NCBI GenBank assembly: GCA_049969475.1
Contig: JBMFOU010000008.1
Location: 1 to 64,000 of the forward strand
DNA from: UBA2030 sp049969475
Lineage (GTDB): Bacteria; Bacteroidota; Bacteroidia; Bacteroidales; TTA-H9
Direction: 5' to 3'
Length of the DNA: 64,000 nucleotides
A model generated the notes under the pieces. That model did no database searches and was not told the DNA's origin. It saw nothing but the letters and a program-made list of their open reading frames with translations. A program made the position numbers and the translations under genes. Positions 1 through 7,775 of the stretch are shown piece by piece; position 1 is the first letter of the stretch, and each line of letters opens with the position of its first letter.

Positions 1-62
1 GTAATTGGCAACACGTCTGACTCTGGATCAGAAGACTCCAGGTTCGACCCCTGGCAGGACAA
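1..62 (+). tRNA. tRNA-Gln (anticodon CTG), 5' end cut off by the window edge
   Basis: The 3' three quarters of a tRNA are visible. The anticodon stem 16-20/28-32 encloses the loop CTCTGGA with anticodon CTG at 23-25, which reads glutamine CAG codons. The T arm is 38-42/50-54 with loop TTCGACC. The 3' acceptor strand is 55-61 with discriminator A at 62. CCA is not encoded. The 5' acceptor strand and part of the D arm lie left of the window, so the acceptor pairing cannot be checked. A rho-independent terminator follows at once. Confidence 0.9.
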
Positions 63-70
63 CATCTTAA

Positions 71-97
71 AACACCCAAATAAGCGGGTGTTTTTTT
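71..97 (+). terminator. Terminator of the tRNA-Gln transcript
   Basis: Stem AACACCC (71-77) pairs with GGGTGTT (86-92) across an 8-base loop and runs into a T tract at 91-97. It sits 9 bases after the tRNA. Confidence 0.8.
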
Positions 98-110
98 ATT
101 TCCTTAATAC

Positions 111-139
111 AAAAAACCCTTTCCGCGACCGGAAAGGGG
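111..139 (-). terminator. Terminator of the Omp28-like T9SS gene
   Basis: Read on the minus strand, a 9-bp stem (117-125 with 130-138, loop CGAC) is followed by six T residues (the A tract 111-116 on plus). It lies downstream of the stop of the gene ending at 166 and back to back with the tRNA terminator. Confidence 0.8.
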
Positions 140-165
140 AAATTGTTACAGGGTGCTGTTTTCCC

Positions 166-1647
166 TTATTTTACAATTAATTTTTGGGTGTAAACAGCAT
201 CAGATCCTGCCACCTTCACTAAATAGGACCCGGGTACAAGCTTCTGAATATCCAGGGAAAGTTTGCCTGTAGCATCTGACTGAAGTAATAAACCAGAGAG
301 CACTTCACGCCCGGAAAGATCTAATACAGAAACCTGATATTGACCGGGATGTGCCACATAAATATCCACCCAGCCATGGGCAGGATTCGGGGTAATATTA
401 ATTTCTGAGTTTTCAAGGTCTTTTCTGCCTACTGTACCCATGAAATAAACCGTATGGCTCTTTTGAATGCTGCATCCCATGGAGTTAACAGTGACTGTGA
501 ATGTATGCTCGCCCAAACCGTATTGAGCTTCTGTAACTGTGATGGTTGGTGTGGTTTCACCCCCCGGCTCCCACAGATATGTTGCATTCGGATCGTCCAC
601 AGTAGCATCGAGGGTTATAGGATTAAAAGGCCAGTAGCTTGTATCGGAAGGTGTTGAGGTGATATTCACTAAGGGGCCCACCTGCACATAAGCCTGTCGG
701 GTCAGGGTTTTAATCTGGCCTCCGCGGTTTACCGTAAGTGTAACATCATGGAAACCGCATTCAGTATAGGTAACCGTGGGATTTTGCTGGGTAGAAGTTG
801 AAGGAGTTCCTCCTGGGAAGGACCACTCATAAGTTTCTGGGGTCCCAATATATCCACCCGTGGTATTATTGGAAAAAGTTACTGTACCATTGGCTCCTAC
901 AACCGTTGTATTAGCAGAAAAATCTACATTCAGGTCAAGGGCAGCCCGTTTGATACCTTGTAGATACTCCTTATTGCCAGCCTGGATTCCTGCCACAAAC
1001 TCAACATCCTCGAGGGGCCAGCTGGGATCAAGATTAAAATTAAGCGTTACAGTCTCTACATCACCATTAGCAAATAAAAGCGGAGTTCCATTTTGGTCTG
1101 GCACCATCCTACGATTCACAAAATTCACATGGTTCTGTCCCTGCCAGTTGTAGCTTATGTGCGATTGGGTAATGAAAAAATGCAGCTTAATATTGGTAGC
1201 TGAGCTGGGGGCCACTTTGGTTACGGTAATAACAGCTGTATAGCTCAGGCCCTGATTCGAGATCTGCATGTCCATGGTGAAACTTGAGGGTGTGGCAATC
1301 CTTTGGTTGTACTTGGGAAGGTATGTGGGATACATACTGTTGTAATGATTGCCCCCAACTACTGAGAGAATTCCATCGAAATAAGCTGTTGGGAAGCCAC
1401 TCACAGCATAGTAATTATTCCGGGCATTACTATACTGGTTAGCAAAAGGATCGTTGTTGTGATTCTCGACAACAGCAACACGGCAGCCATTGGCCAGAAG
1501 ATCATCAGCACCCATAGCAGCACCAGGGCAATAGGTGCACCAGGTTCCCGTTGCAATCTCTAAAACCACCATCTGTCGCTCCACCTGCTGGGCCTGAATA
1601 AAAAGGGCAGTAAGTAAAAAAATAAACGTGTAAAGGGTTCTTTTCAT
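166..1647 (-). CDS. Secreted Omp28-like thioredoxin-fold protein with PKD domain and T9SS sorting tail
   Basis: A 493-residue secreted protein. Residues 1-20 form a signal peptide ending in Ala-Gln. A thioredoxin-like segment follows with the CxxC pair C37-T-Y-C40 in the context TWCTYCPG, as in Omp28-related proteins of Bacteroidota. A PKD domain covers about 242-325 (YEWSFPGGTPS core), a second Ig/PKD-like segment about 330-405, and a type A T9SS C-terminal sorting domain about 415-493 (NITPNPAHG start, QKLIVK end). Export by the Sec system and then T9SS to the cell surface or medium is inferred from both ends. The CxxC suggests a thiol redox or disulfide role outside the cell, but no substrate can be named. 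The gene is monocistronic: a terminator precedes and follows it. Confidence 0.85.
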   Translation of the reverse strand: MKRTLYTFIFLLTALFIQAQQVERQMVVLEIATGTWCTYCPGAAMGADDLLANGCRVAVVENHNNDPFANQYSNARNNYYAVSGFPTAYFDGILSVVGGNHYNSMYPTYLPKYNQRIATPSSFTMDMQISNQGLSYTAVITVTKVAPSSATNIKLHFFITQSHISYNWQGQNHVNFVNRRMVPDQNGTPLLFANGDVETVTLNFNLDPSWPLEDVEFVAGIQAGNKEYLQGIKRAALDLNVDFSANTTVVGANGTVTFSNNTTGGYIGTPETYEWSFPGGTPSTSTQQNPTVTYTECGFHDVTLTVNRGGQIKTLTRQAYVQVGPLVNITSTPSDTSYWPFNPITLDATVDDPNATYLWEPGGETTPTITVTEAQYGLGEHTFTVTVNSMGCSIQKSHTVYFMGTVGRKDLENSEINITPNPAHGWVDIYVAHPGQYQVSVLDLSGREVLSGLLLQSDATGKLSLDIQKLVPGSYLVKVAGSDAVYTQKLIVK

Positions 1648-1708
1648 TGTTTTTGGTTTTGTTGGATTAAAGTTATTTACCTATATGAGAATGTTTTTGA
1701 TGAATAAC

Positions 1709-1741
1709 AAAAAAACCCTGTGCCGCATTCGCGACACAGGG
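1709..1741 (-). terminator. Terminator of the C25 peptidase gene
   Basis: Stem CCCTGTG (1716-1722) pairs with CACAGGG (1735-1741); on the minus strand it ends in a run of seven T residues (1709-1715). It separates the two T9SS genes. Confidence 0.8.
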
Positions 1742-1754
1742 TAATCACGAAAAA

Positions 1755-4700
1755 TTACTTCTTTATAACCAATCTGTAGCTCAAGGTCTGACCATTAGCA
1801 TCGAGTAGGAGGAAGTAAACTCCATCAGCAATGTTTGCAAGATGGAGAGAGGATTGTATCTTGCCTTCCACCCGCAACCCCTTCTGGGTAAAGATAGACT
1901 TACCGAAAACATTCACCACTTTAACGTCCACATTCATGGGTTTAATACTACTGAGCTCCAGCAGGAAGTTCCCATCGTTGGGATTGGGGATAATATTTAC
2001 ACCGAGCTGGGCACTTAATTCATCAATACCCGTGCAATCGTTGAAAGTGATAGTTATCTGACCCGTCTTCACACATCCATTAGAGCCGGTAACGGTAACC
2101 GATACATCTTTGGTTCCACCAATCTGAGTTCCCGTAATATCAACGGTAACCGTAGGTGTGGTCTCACCAGTTGACCAGTTATATGTGGCGCCTGCATTAG
2201 TGGCATCGAGAGTAAGCACATGGTTATGACAAATGGCAGTATCACCGCCAAAAGTTATAACCGGCGAAGGCATTACTGTAAGGATTTGGGTAGCCGTATT
2301 AGCACATTGAGTGGTAGGATCGGTTACGGAGTAGGCAATTTCAATATCACCGGCCACTGAGGGGGTAAAAATGCCATTTTCAACGCCTACACCTGAATAA
2401 ACACCTCCTTCAGGCATACCACCTGAGAGCGTAATCGGTTGACCATTGTCGCAGATGGGGCTCAAAGCAGCCAGGGAGACTTCCGGCAAAGCATTTACTA
2501 TGATAGGTTGTGCAACCGTAGTAGCGCACCCGTATTCATTGGTGTAGGTGTAAGCCAACTGATGTTCGCCCACTCCAGCCAGTGAAGGATTGAATATATT
2601 GTTTTCCACTCCATTGCCCATCCAGCTACCACCGGCAGGGCTACCCTGGGTAAGTTCAAAAGCAGGACTGTTGAGGCAGGTATTTTCGAATGGAGTAAGG
2701 GTAACGTAAGGATAGTCGCTGATAGTCAGGGTTACGGGTGTGGCCGGACCTTCGCAGGCACCATTCATCTGTGTAGCATAGTAAGTGTAGGTACCTATGG
2801 CAGTCTGTCCGGTAGCAAAAGTATTGCCTGTACCCAACAGTTGCGTCAGAGAGGAATCAGCGTACCATTTCACATTTTCACCTTCAGCCGTCAAATCGGG
2901 AACTGGCGTAGCATAGCAGGCCGATTTATTTTCAGCTACAGGAGCCTCGGGTGCTGTGAACGTATTGATGAAATTGGTCAACGAGAGGGTGTTAAACTCA
3001 CCATTCTTACCTACAGTTAGCGTAACCGTATAAGAACCGGCGGCTGGATACTGAATGCCTGTGGGATTCTGTTCAGTAGAAGTGGAGGGGGTGGCCCCTT
3101 CAAAAGTCCATTCCCAGGAAGTGGGCTGACCGGTAGAAAGGTCCTGGAAGTTAACCGTCAACCCTTCACAACCTGCAGTTACATTGGCGGTGAAATTTGC
3201 CAGTAGCTGGTCAATAGTGACAGGAACTTCTTTTCTGTAACGGAAGTAATTCTGCTTAGTAGCAGTTACAATCACTTTTTGTCCATTAACCAGAGCAGGA
3301 AGGTTGAAAACCAGGGGCGCAGTGCCAGCAGTTTGCACGCCAATTATCTGGTTATCTACGGTTAAAGCAACAATGGCACCAGGGGTGGCAGTCACAGTAA
3401 AGGAAACTGCGCCTTGATAAATAAGGTCATCATGTGCAACCGTAAGTTGCTGGGGCATCTCAGAATAAATCACACTGTAGCACTCACCATGGTGATGGAA
3501 AAGATTATAAGTAACTGCTTTATTATTAGTATTGTAAGGCCAGGTGGATTGCTGGAGGTGATATTTACCCGCAGCGTTTCCAAATGAAGGTAAAATACCA
3601 CGAGGCTCAGGAGTCGACCCATAAGTAGGCATAAATTCAGGCCACCAGTTGTCATATACACCCCACACGTAAGAGTCGTTCACAAAACTATATGAGGTTT
3701 CGGAAGCTGCCAACAAACCAAGTGCCCCACTATTGACCCCGTTTTTAGTATAGCGATGGAATTTTTCGGTGAAGCATTCACTGCTCCAGTTGTATTTTCC
3801 TGTGAGGCAGTTGATAGACATCACAAAAGTTAGGTTTGTATTGTATAGACCATTGATGTTGGAATTGGTGTAGGATGGTTCGCCCCATCCGGTTTCCATG
3901 CCATGGTCGCGATGCTGAAGAATAAATGCGCCGGAATTTATAGCATTGTTAATTCCTGTGGCTGTTCCTCCAGTCCATCCTCCCAACTGCTGTGGGGTGG
4001 CAGGAATATAACCCTGACCATTCGGCCCAAAATAGTTTACAACAGTGGCGGTGTTGGTGGCAGTGCTCCAGGGGTCTACATTGGGATTACCCTGGTAGAT
4101 AGCATTCTGGCGACGGGGTGACTTTCCTAATTTATGCCTGAAAAATCCGCCGATGGACTCCGAGCAAATTTGGAACCAGCGTTCAGTCTGCCAGCCCAGG
4201 GCAGTGATAGGCCGATTGTAGAAGGAAGTATCAGTAGGTGGGTTTCGCTCGTAATTCAAAAACTTGGTGATCATAACCTGTAACTCTGTATTGTTACGGG
4301 CGGTCATTCTCGAAACCACCACATCGGGCATCATGTCGTTATTAACGTCTGCATAAATATTATCAGAAACGCAATAATTGTTGTATATGGGCGAGATAAT
4401 GCTGTTGTTGGGATCTGTGCCATAGTCCCCCAACAATAGACAGGTAATGGGTTTAATAGTCCAGTTGTTGTATGCGTTGTTGATGAAATTCTCAATGGCG
4501 GTGGTAGTATTTCCGCCAATCTGAGAGAGAGTAAACACCTTGGTTAGGATACCCTGCTCTGTTCTGAACTTCCGGATACTGTCTGCCCAACGTTGAAAAT
4601 CAGGTCCATCGGGACTTATAATGATATATTCGCATTCATCGTTATCGGTGGCTCCATAATAGGAGGCATAACGGGCTGCATAGTCGATCTTTGGAAGAGA

Positions 4701-5390
4701 GCTATAGTTTAACAAATTGTCCGACAAAATAGCATCAAAATAGGGATTGCGGTAGGCATCCGAGCCAAAATGACCATTTCCTCCTTCGAAATTTACTTCC
4801 AGCTCAATGTTCTGATAAACCAGTAATTCTTTAGTAACTGGATTATACTGGAAAGGGGTAACACCCACCAGCACGACATCGACCCCACGAATTTGCATAG
4901 GTTCCGAAAGACGCACCGGCTGCTCAGGATAATAAGCGTTTTTGTTATAAATGGCAGGATTCTTTTCATAATGCAAAGGCCCAACCTCAGATTCGAGAGG
5001 CAAACGTGGAGCAGGGCCTACTTCCACATTTTCAAACTTCTGCACCTGCATCGATTTGATGTTAAGCACGGGAGTAGCGCCCTGAGGAATGGCTACATAG
5101 CGGCTTTCGCCTGCCACATTGGGCGCTCCTTCATCGTTGGGTAGAAAAACTCCGGGCAAAAGGACGCTTTTCATCCTTTCCCCATTCACTACAAAGTCTT
5201 CCAGAAAAAATTCATTGACAGCATAATGGATTTCAATTTTATTGGATTTTGAATCCAACACATTGAAGCCCTGACGTAAACTACTATTTTGCAGTGTAAT
5301 GGTCTGCACCTGGGAAAAAACCCAGTAACTTAGAAGTACCAATAAGAACGTAGCACTTAGTCGGAGAAGCGGGTAAACCTTGGTTTTCAT
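1755..5390 (-). CDS. Gingipain-like C25 family cysteine peptidase with PKD, Ig-like and T9SS sorting domains
   Basis: A 1211-residue secreted cysteine peptidase. A signal peptide (1-26) is followed by a propeptide-like region to about 245. The Peptidase_C25 catalytic domain is about 250-660. The likely catalytic His lies in LQHRDHG (about 493-496) and the nucleophile Cys in SINCLTG (about 527), the arrangement known from gingipains R and K. An Ig-like segment precedes a PKD domain (about 735-815), further Ig-like modules lead to about 1120, and a T9SS type A sorting domain (from IIPNPNDG, ending LVIKK) closes the protein. Proteolysis of external protein for nutrition or processing of other T9SS cargo is inferred. 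The gene stands alone between its own promoter and terminator. Confidence 0.9.
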   Translation of the reverse strand: MKTKVYPLLRLSATFLLVLLSYWVFSQVQTITLQNSSLRQGFNVLDSKSNKIEIHYAVNEFFLEDFVVNGERMKSVLLPGVFLPNDEGAPNVAGESRYVAIPQGATPVLNIKSMQVQKFENVEVGPAPRLPLESEVGPLHYEKNPAIYNKNAYYPEQPVRLSEPMQIRGVDVVLVGVTPFQYNPVTKELLVYQNIELEVNFEGGNGHFGSDAYRNPYFDAILSDNLLNYSSLPKIDYAARYASYYGATDNDECEYIIISPDGPDFQRWADSIRKFRTEQGILTKVFTLSQIGGNTTTAIENFINNAYNNWTIKPITCLLLGDYGTDPNNSIISPIYNNYCVSDNIYADVNNDMMPDVVVSRMTARNNTELQVMITKFLNYERNPPTDTSFYNRPITALGWQTERWFQICSESIGGFFRHKLGKSPRRQNAIYQGNPNVDPWSTATNTATVVNYFGPNGQGYIPATPQQLGGWTGGTATGINNAINSGAFILQHRDHGMETGWGEPSYTNSNINGLYNTNLTFVMSINCLTGKYNWSSECFTEKFHRYTKNGVNSGALGLLAASETSYSFVNDSYVWGVYDNWWPEFMPTYGSTPEPRGILPSFGNAAGKYHLQQSTWPYNTNNKAVTYNLFHHHGECYSVIYSEMPQQLTVAHDDLIYQGAVSFTVTATPGAIVALTVDNQIIGVQTAGTAPLVFNLPALVNGQKVIVTATKQNYFRYRKEVPVTIDQLLANFTANVTAGCEGLTVNFQDLSTGQPTSWEWTFEGATPSTSTEQNPTGIQYPAAGSYTVTLTVGKNGEFNTLSLTNFINTFTAPEAPVAENKSACYATPVPDLTAEGENVKWYADSSLTQLLGTGNTFATGQTAIGTYTYYATQMNGACEGPATPVTLTISDYPYVTLTPFENTCLNSPAFELTQGSPAGGSWMGNGVENNIFNPSLAGVGEHQLAYTYTNEYGCATTVAQPIIVNALPEVSLAALSPICDNGQPITLSGGMPEGGVYSGVGVENGIFTPSVAGDIEIAYSVTDPTTQCANTATQILTVMPSPVITFGGDTAICHNHVLTLDATNAGATYNWSTGETTPTVTVDITGTQIGGTKDVSVTVTGSNGCVKTGQITITFNDCTGIDELSAQLGVNIIPNPNDGNFLLELSSIKPMNVDVKVVNVFGKSIFTQKGLRVEGKIQSSLHLANIADGVYFLLLDANGQTLSYRLVIKK

Positions 5391-5452
5391 GATGCCGAAT
5401 ATTTGGTTATTGATTAGGGTTTAATTCATAATTAAGATATGTTTGAAACGGA

Positions 5453-5460
5453 CAAATATA
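5453..5460 (-). promoter_or_regulatory. Putative -7 element for the C25 peptidase
   Basis: Minus strand TATATTTG matches the Bacteroidota -7 consensus TAnnTTTG and lies 63 bases before the ATG. No convincing -33 TTTG is seen, so this is a half-site call. Confidence 0.4.
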
Positions 5461-5659
5461 ATATAAAATCAACATAAGGTTAAAGATTCATTTTTCACCA
5501 GAAGGTTAATAAGGCGCAGCAACTTAAGTCAATTTACGGATTCATTATTTCCTAAAGGCCTCAAATCTTGCCTACTATCGGGATTGTTGAAAATTGTTAC
5601 GTATACACTTTGTTCGTAATTTTTGAGGGAATATTTTGTTAACTAGTTGTTAAAATTAC

Positions 5660-5691
5660 TTGACAAAGGGGGTGGGTTTGTTGTACCTTTG
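5660..5691 (+). promoter_or_regulatory. Housekeeping promoter for queA-ispD
   Basis: TTGAC at 5660-5664, 19 bases of spacer, then TACCTTTG at 5684-5691, followed by CACGC. Both halves and the spacing match the primary sigma promoter of Bacteroidota. Confidence 0.65.
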
Positions 5692-5818
5692 CACGCCTTT
5701 TTAGACAAAGTCAGTATTTTAATTGACTAAAGATAATTAAAAAGGGCCTTCCCGCGTTGAACAATGCCGGAATTCTCTCTATTTAATGATGCTTCTTTCT
5801 AAAATTTAACAAATCTTT

Positions 5819-6868
5819 ATGAAGCTCTCTCAGTTTAAGTTTCATCTTCCTAAAGAACTCATTGCAAATTATCCGGATGAAGACCGCGATAATTCCCGTT
5901 TGATGGTGCTAAACCGAAAAACCCAAACCATCGAGCATCGTTTATTTAAAGACATTATCGATTATTTCGACGAAGGTGATGTTTTTGTACTAAACAACAC
6001 CAAGGTCTTTCCTGCCCGGCTTTATGGTGAGAAAGAAAAAACCGGTGCCAAGATTGAAGTTTTTCTGCTTCGTGAGCTCAACCGCGAGTCAAGACTTTGG
6101 GATGTAATGGTAGAACCAGCCCGCAAAATCCGTATCGGTAACAAACTGTATTTTGGAGAAAATGATGAATTGGTAGCCGAAGTGATCGACAACACCACAT
6201 CTCGGGGGCGAACCATTCGCTTTCTTTACGATGGGCCCTATGAAAAATTCCGCAAAACGCTGATGCAGCTGGGAGAAATGCCTCTCCCCAAACTCCACAA
6301 CCGGCCGGTGGAACCCAACGAAGACAAACTCTATCAGACCATTTACGCCAAACACGAAGGAGCTGTAGCTGCTCCCACAGCAGGGCTTCACTTTACCCGC
6401 GAAATGATGAAACGACTCGAAATCAAAGGAGTAGTTTTTGCCGAGGTTACGCTTCACGCTGGAATTGGCAATTTCAGAGACATCGAAGTGGAAGACCTCA
6501 CCAAACACAAGATGGATTCTGAAGAGATGTTTGTTGAAGAGGAAGCCGTTGAAATCATCAATAACGCAAAAAAGAATAATAAAAAAGTATGCGCAGTAGG
6601 AACCACTACCGCCAAAGCACTCGAAACAGCTGCTACTATTAATGGAAAAGTAAAAGTATACCGGGGCTGGACTAATAAATTCATTTTCCCGCCTTATACC
6701 TACCAGGTTCCCACCGCCATGATTACCAATTTCCATCTTCCGCTTTCACCCATGCTTATGCAGGTGTGTGCATTCGGTGGATACGATTTTGTGATGCAGG
6801 CATACAAAGAAGCTATCGAGCATAAATACAAGTTCTTTACTTACGGCAATGCTATGCTGATAATCTGA
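5819..6868 (+). CDS. queA: S-adenosylmethionine:tRNA ribosyltransferase-isomerase (queuosine synthesis)
   Basis: A 349-residue protein matching QueA along its length, which is close to the usual 350. It transfers and isomerises the ribosyl moiety of SAM onto preQ1 at tRNA position 34 to give epoxyqueuosine, in the cytoplasm. Recognisable blocks are the N-terminal FHLPKELIANYP, DVFVLNNTKVFPARL (about 54-68), GAVAAPTAGLHFT near 180-193, and the C-terminal ITNFHLPLSPMLMQVCAF. It starts at the first ATG, 127 bases after the predicted promoter. ispD follows after 22 bases, so the two are probably one transcript, although the pathways are unrelated. Confidence 0.95.
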   Translation: MKLSQFKFHLPKELIANYPDEDRDNSRLMVLNRKTQTIEHRLFKDIIDYFDEGDVFVLNNTKVFPARLYGEKEKTGAKIEVFLLRELNRESRLWDVMVEPARKIRIGNKLYFGENDELVAEVIDNTTSRGRTIRFLYDGPYEKFRKTLMQLGEMPLPKLHNRPVEPNEDKLYQTIYAKHEGAVAAPTAGLHFTREMMKRLEIKGVVFAEVTLHAGIGNFRDIEVEDLTKHKMDSEEMFVEEEAVEIINNAKKNNKKVCAVGTTTAKALETAATINGKVKVYRGWTNKFIFPPYTYQVPTAMITNFHLPLSPMLMQVCAFGGYDFVMQAYKEAIEHKYKFFTYGNAMLII

Positions 6869-6890
6869 TGGCTGAAGGCCTTTAATTAAC

Positions 6891-7721
6891 ATGGAAAAAA
6901 CTGCTATTATTGTGGCTGGGGGTAGCGGCAAACGACTGGGTACTGCTACCCCTAAACAATTTCTTGAAATAAATGGTTTTCCGGTATTATTCTACAGCAT
7001 TGAGGCTTTTCTTCAAGCCGATTCCAGCTTAAAAATCATCGTCGTGCTGCCGGAAACCCTATTAGATGAATGGAGCCGGCGCATTGCATCGCGTTTTACA
7101 GAAGCAAATCTCGACTTTACTTCCGGAGGTTCCGAACGTTTTCTTTCTGTGCTCAAGGGCTTGTCCAAAACGCCCAATGATTGCCTCGTGGCTATACACG
7201 ACGCAGCCCGCCCACTGATTACTCCCACTTTCATCAATCGACTTTTCCAGGAAGCCGAAATCCATGGCTGTGCCATACCGGCTATCCATCCTACGGAAAC
7301 CGTGCGACTGAACTACTCATGGGCTCATCTATCCAGTACGGAGGAAAGGGAAATCCATGTATCCGGGTTCCAGTCAGGCTCACAAAATAAAAAAAAACAA
7401 CCAACCCTTGTTCTTTATCCCAGAGACCAGGTTTTTCTTATCCAAACACCCCAGGTCTTTCACAGAAGTACTCTCCTGCAATCTTATGAAAAAATAATTC
7501 CTGAGATATACCAGTCAAAAGGCTTTCGCGTGCCCGACTCTCTTAATATCGAAGAAATAGCCAGGAAATTCACCGATGATGCTGCCATTTGGGAATCAGC
7601 CGGACATCCTCTTTATTTAGTTCCAGGGGAAATCTACAATCTGAAGATTACCCGAAAGGAAGACCTCTTATTTGCTGAATTTCTCCTTAAAATACTTAAA
7701 AAAAGAGAGCCCGGAAACTGA
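6891..7721 (+). CDS. ispD: 2-C-methyl-D-erythritol 4-phosphate cytidylyltransferase (MEP pathway)
   Basis: A 276-residue nucleotidyltransferase of the non-mevalonate isoprenoid pathway, making CDP-methylerythritol from MEP and CTP. The CTP-binding loop AGGSGKRLG is at 9-17, PKQF at 21-24 carries the conserved Lys22, and HDAARP is at 103-108. The C-terminal TDDA (218-221) and PGEIYNLKIT blocks are intact. It is about 40 residues longer than E. coli IspD. The extra sequence is a polar stretch at about 141-176, between the ETVRL strand and the TPQVF motif. The stop codon lies inside the loop of the leuS terminator. Confidence 0.93.
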   Translation: MEKTAIIVAGGSGKRLGTATPKQFLEINGFPVLFYSIEAFLQADSSLKIIVVLPETLLDEWSRRIASRFTEANLDFTSGGSERFLSVLKGLSKTPNDCLVAIHDAARPLITPTFINRLFQEAEIHGCAIPAIHPTETVRLNYSWAHLSSTEEREIHVSGFQSGSQNKKKQPTLVLYPRDQVFLIQTPQVFHRSTLLQSYEKIIPEIYQSKGFRVPDSLNIEEIARKFTDDAAIWESAGHPLYLVPGEIYNLKITRKEDLLFAEFLLKILKKREPGN

Positions 7722-7735
7722 GGAAGACCCGGGCT
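7698..7735 (-). terminator. Terminator of leuS, overlapping the 3' end of ispD
   Basis: AGCCCGG (7708-7714) pairs with CCGGGCT (7729-7735); on the minus strand the stem is followed after CTCT by a run of seven T residues (7698-7704). The ispD stop codon (7719-7721) falls in the loop. Confidence 0.65.
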
Positions 7736-7775
7736 TATGATGAAACAATAACTTTTCTGCGGTTTTTATTGAAAA

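Larger units (their letters stand above)
5391..5818. other. 428-bp intergenic region with divergent promoters
   Basis: AT-rich spacer between the C25 peptidase (minus) and queA (plus). It holds a minus-strand -7 element at 5453-5460 and a good plus-strand promoter at 5660-5691. The queA leader from about 5698 to 5818 is some 120 bases with a weak hairpin around 5711-5730. I found no open reading frame, no tRNA and no recognisable riboswitch here. Confidence 0.6.

Noticed and set aside
5698..5818. A possible preQ1 riboswitch in the queA leader
   Set aside because: The queuosine pathway made this worth checking, but no preQ1 aptamer pattern (short GC hairpin followed by an A-rich tail pairing back) can be drawn.
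6089..6736. A long open frame (215 codons) on the minus strand opposite queA
   Set aside because: It is antisense to a clearly conserved gene, has no promoter or ribosome site, and its product is a low-complexity Phe/Gly/Ser-rich string.
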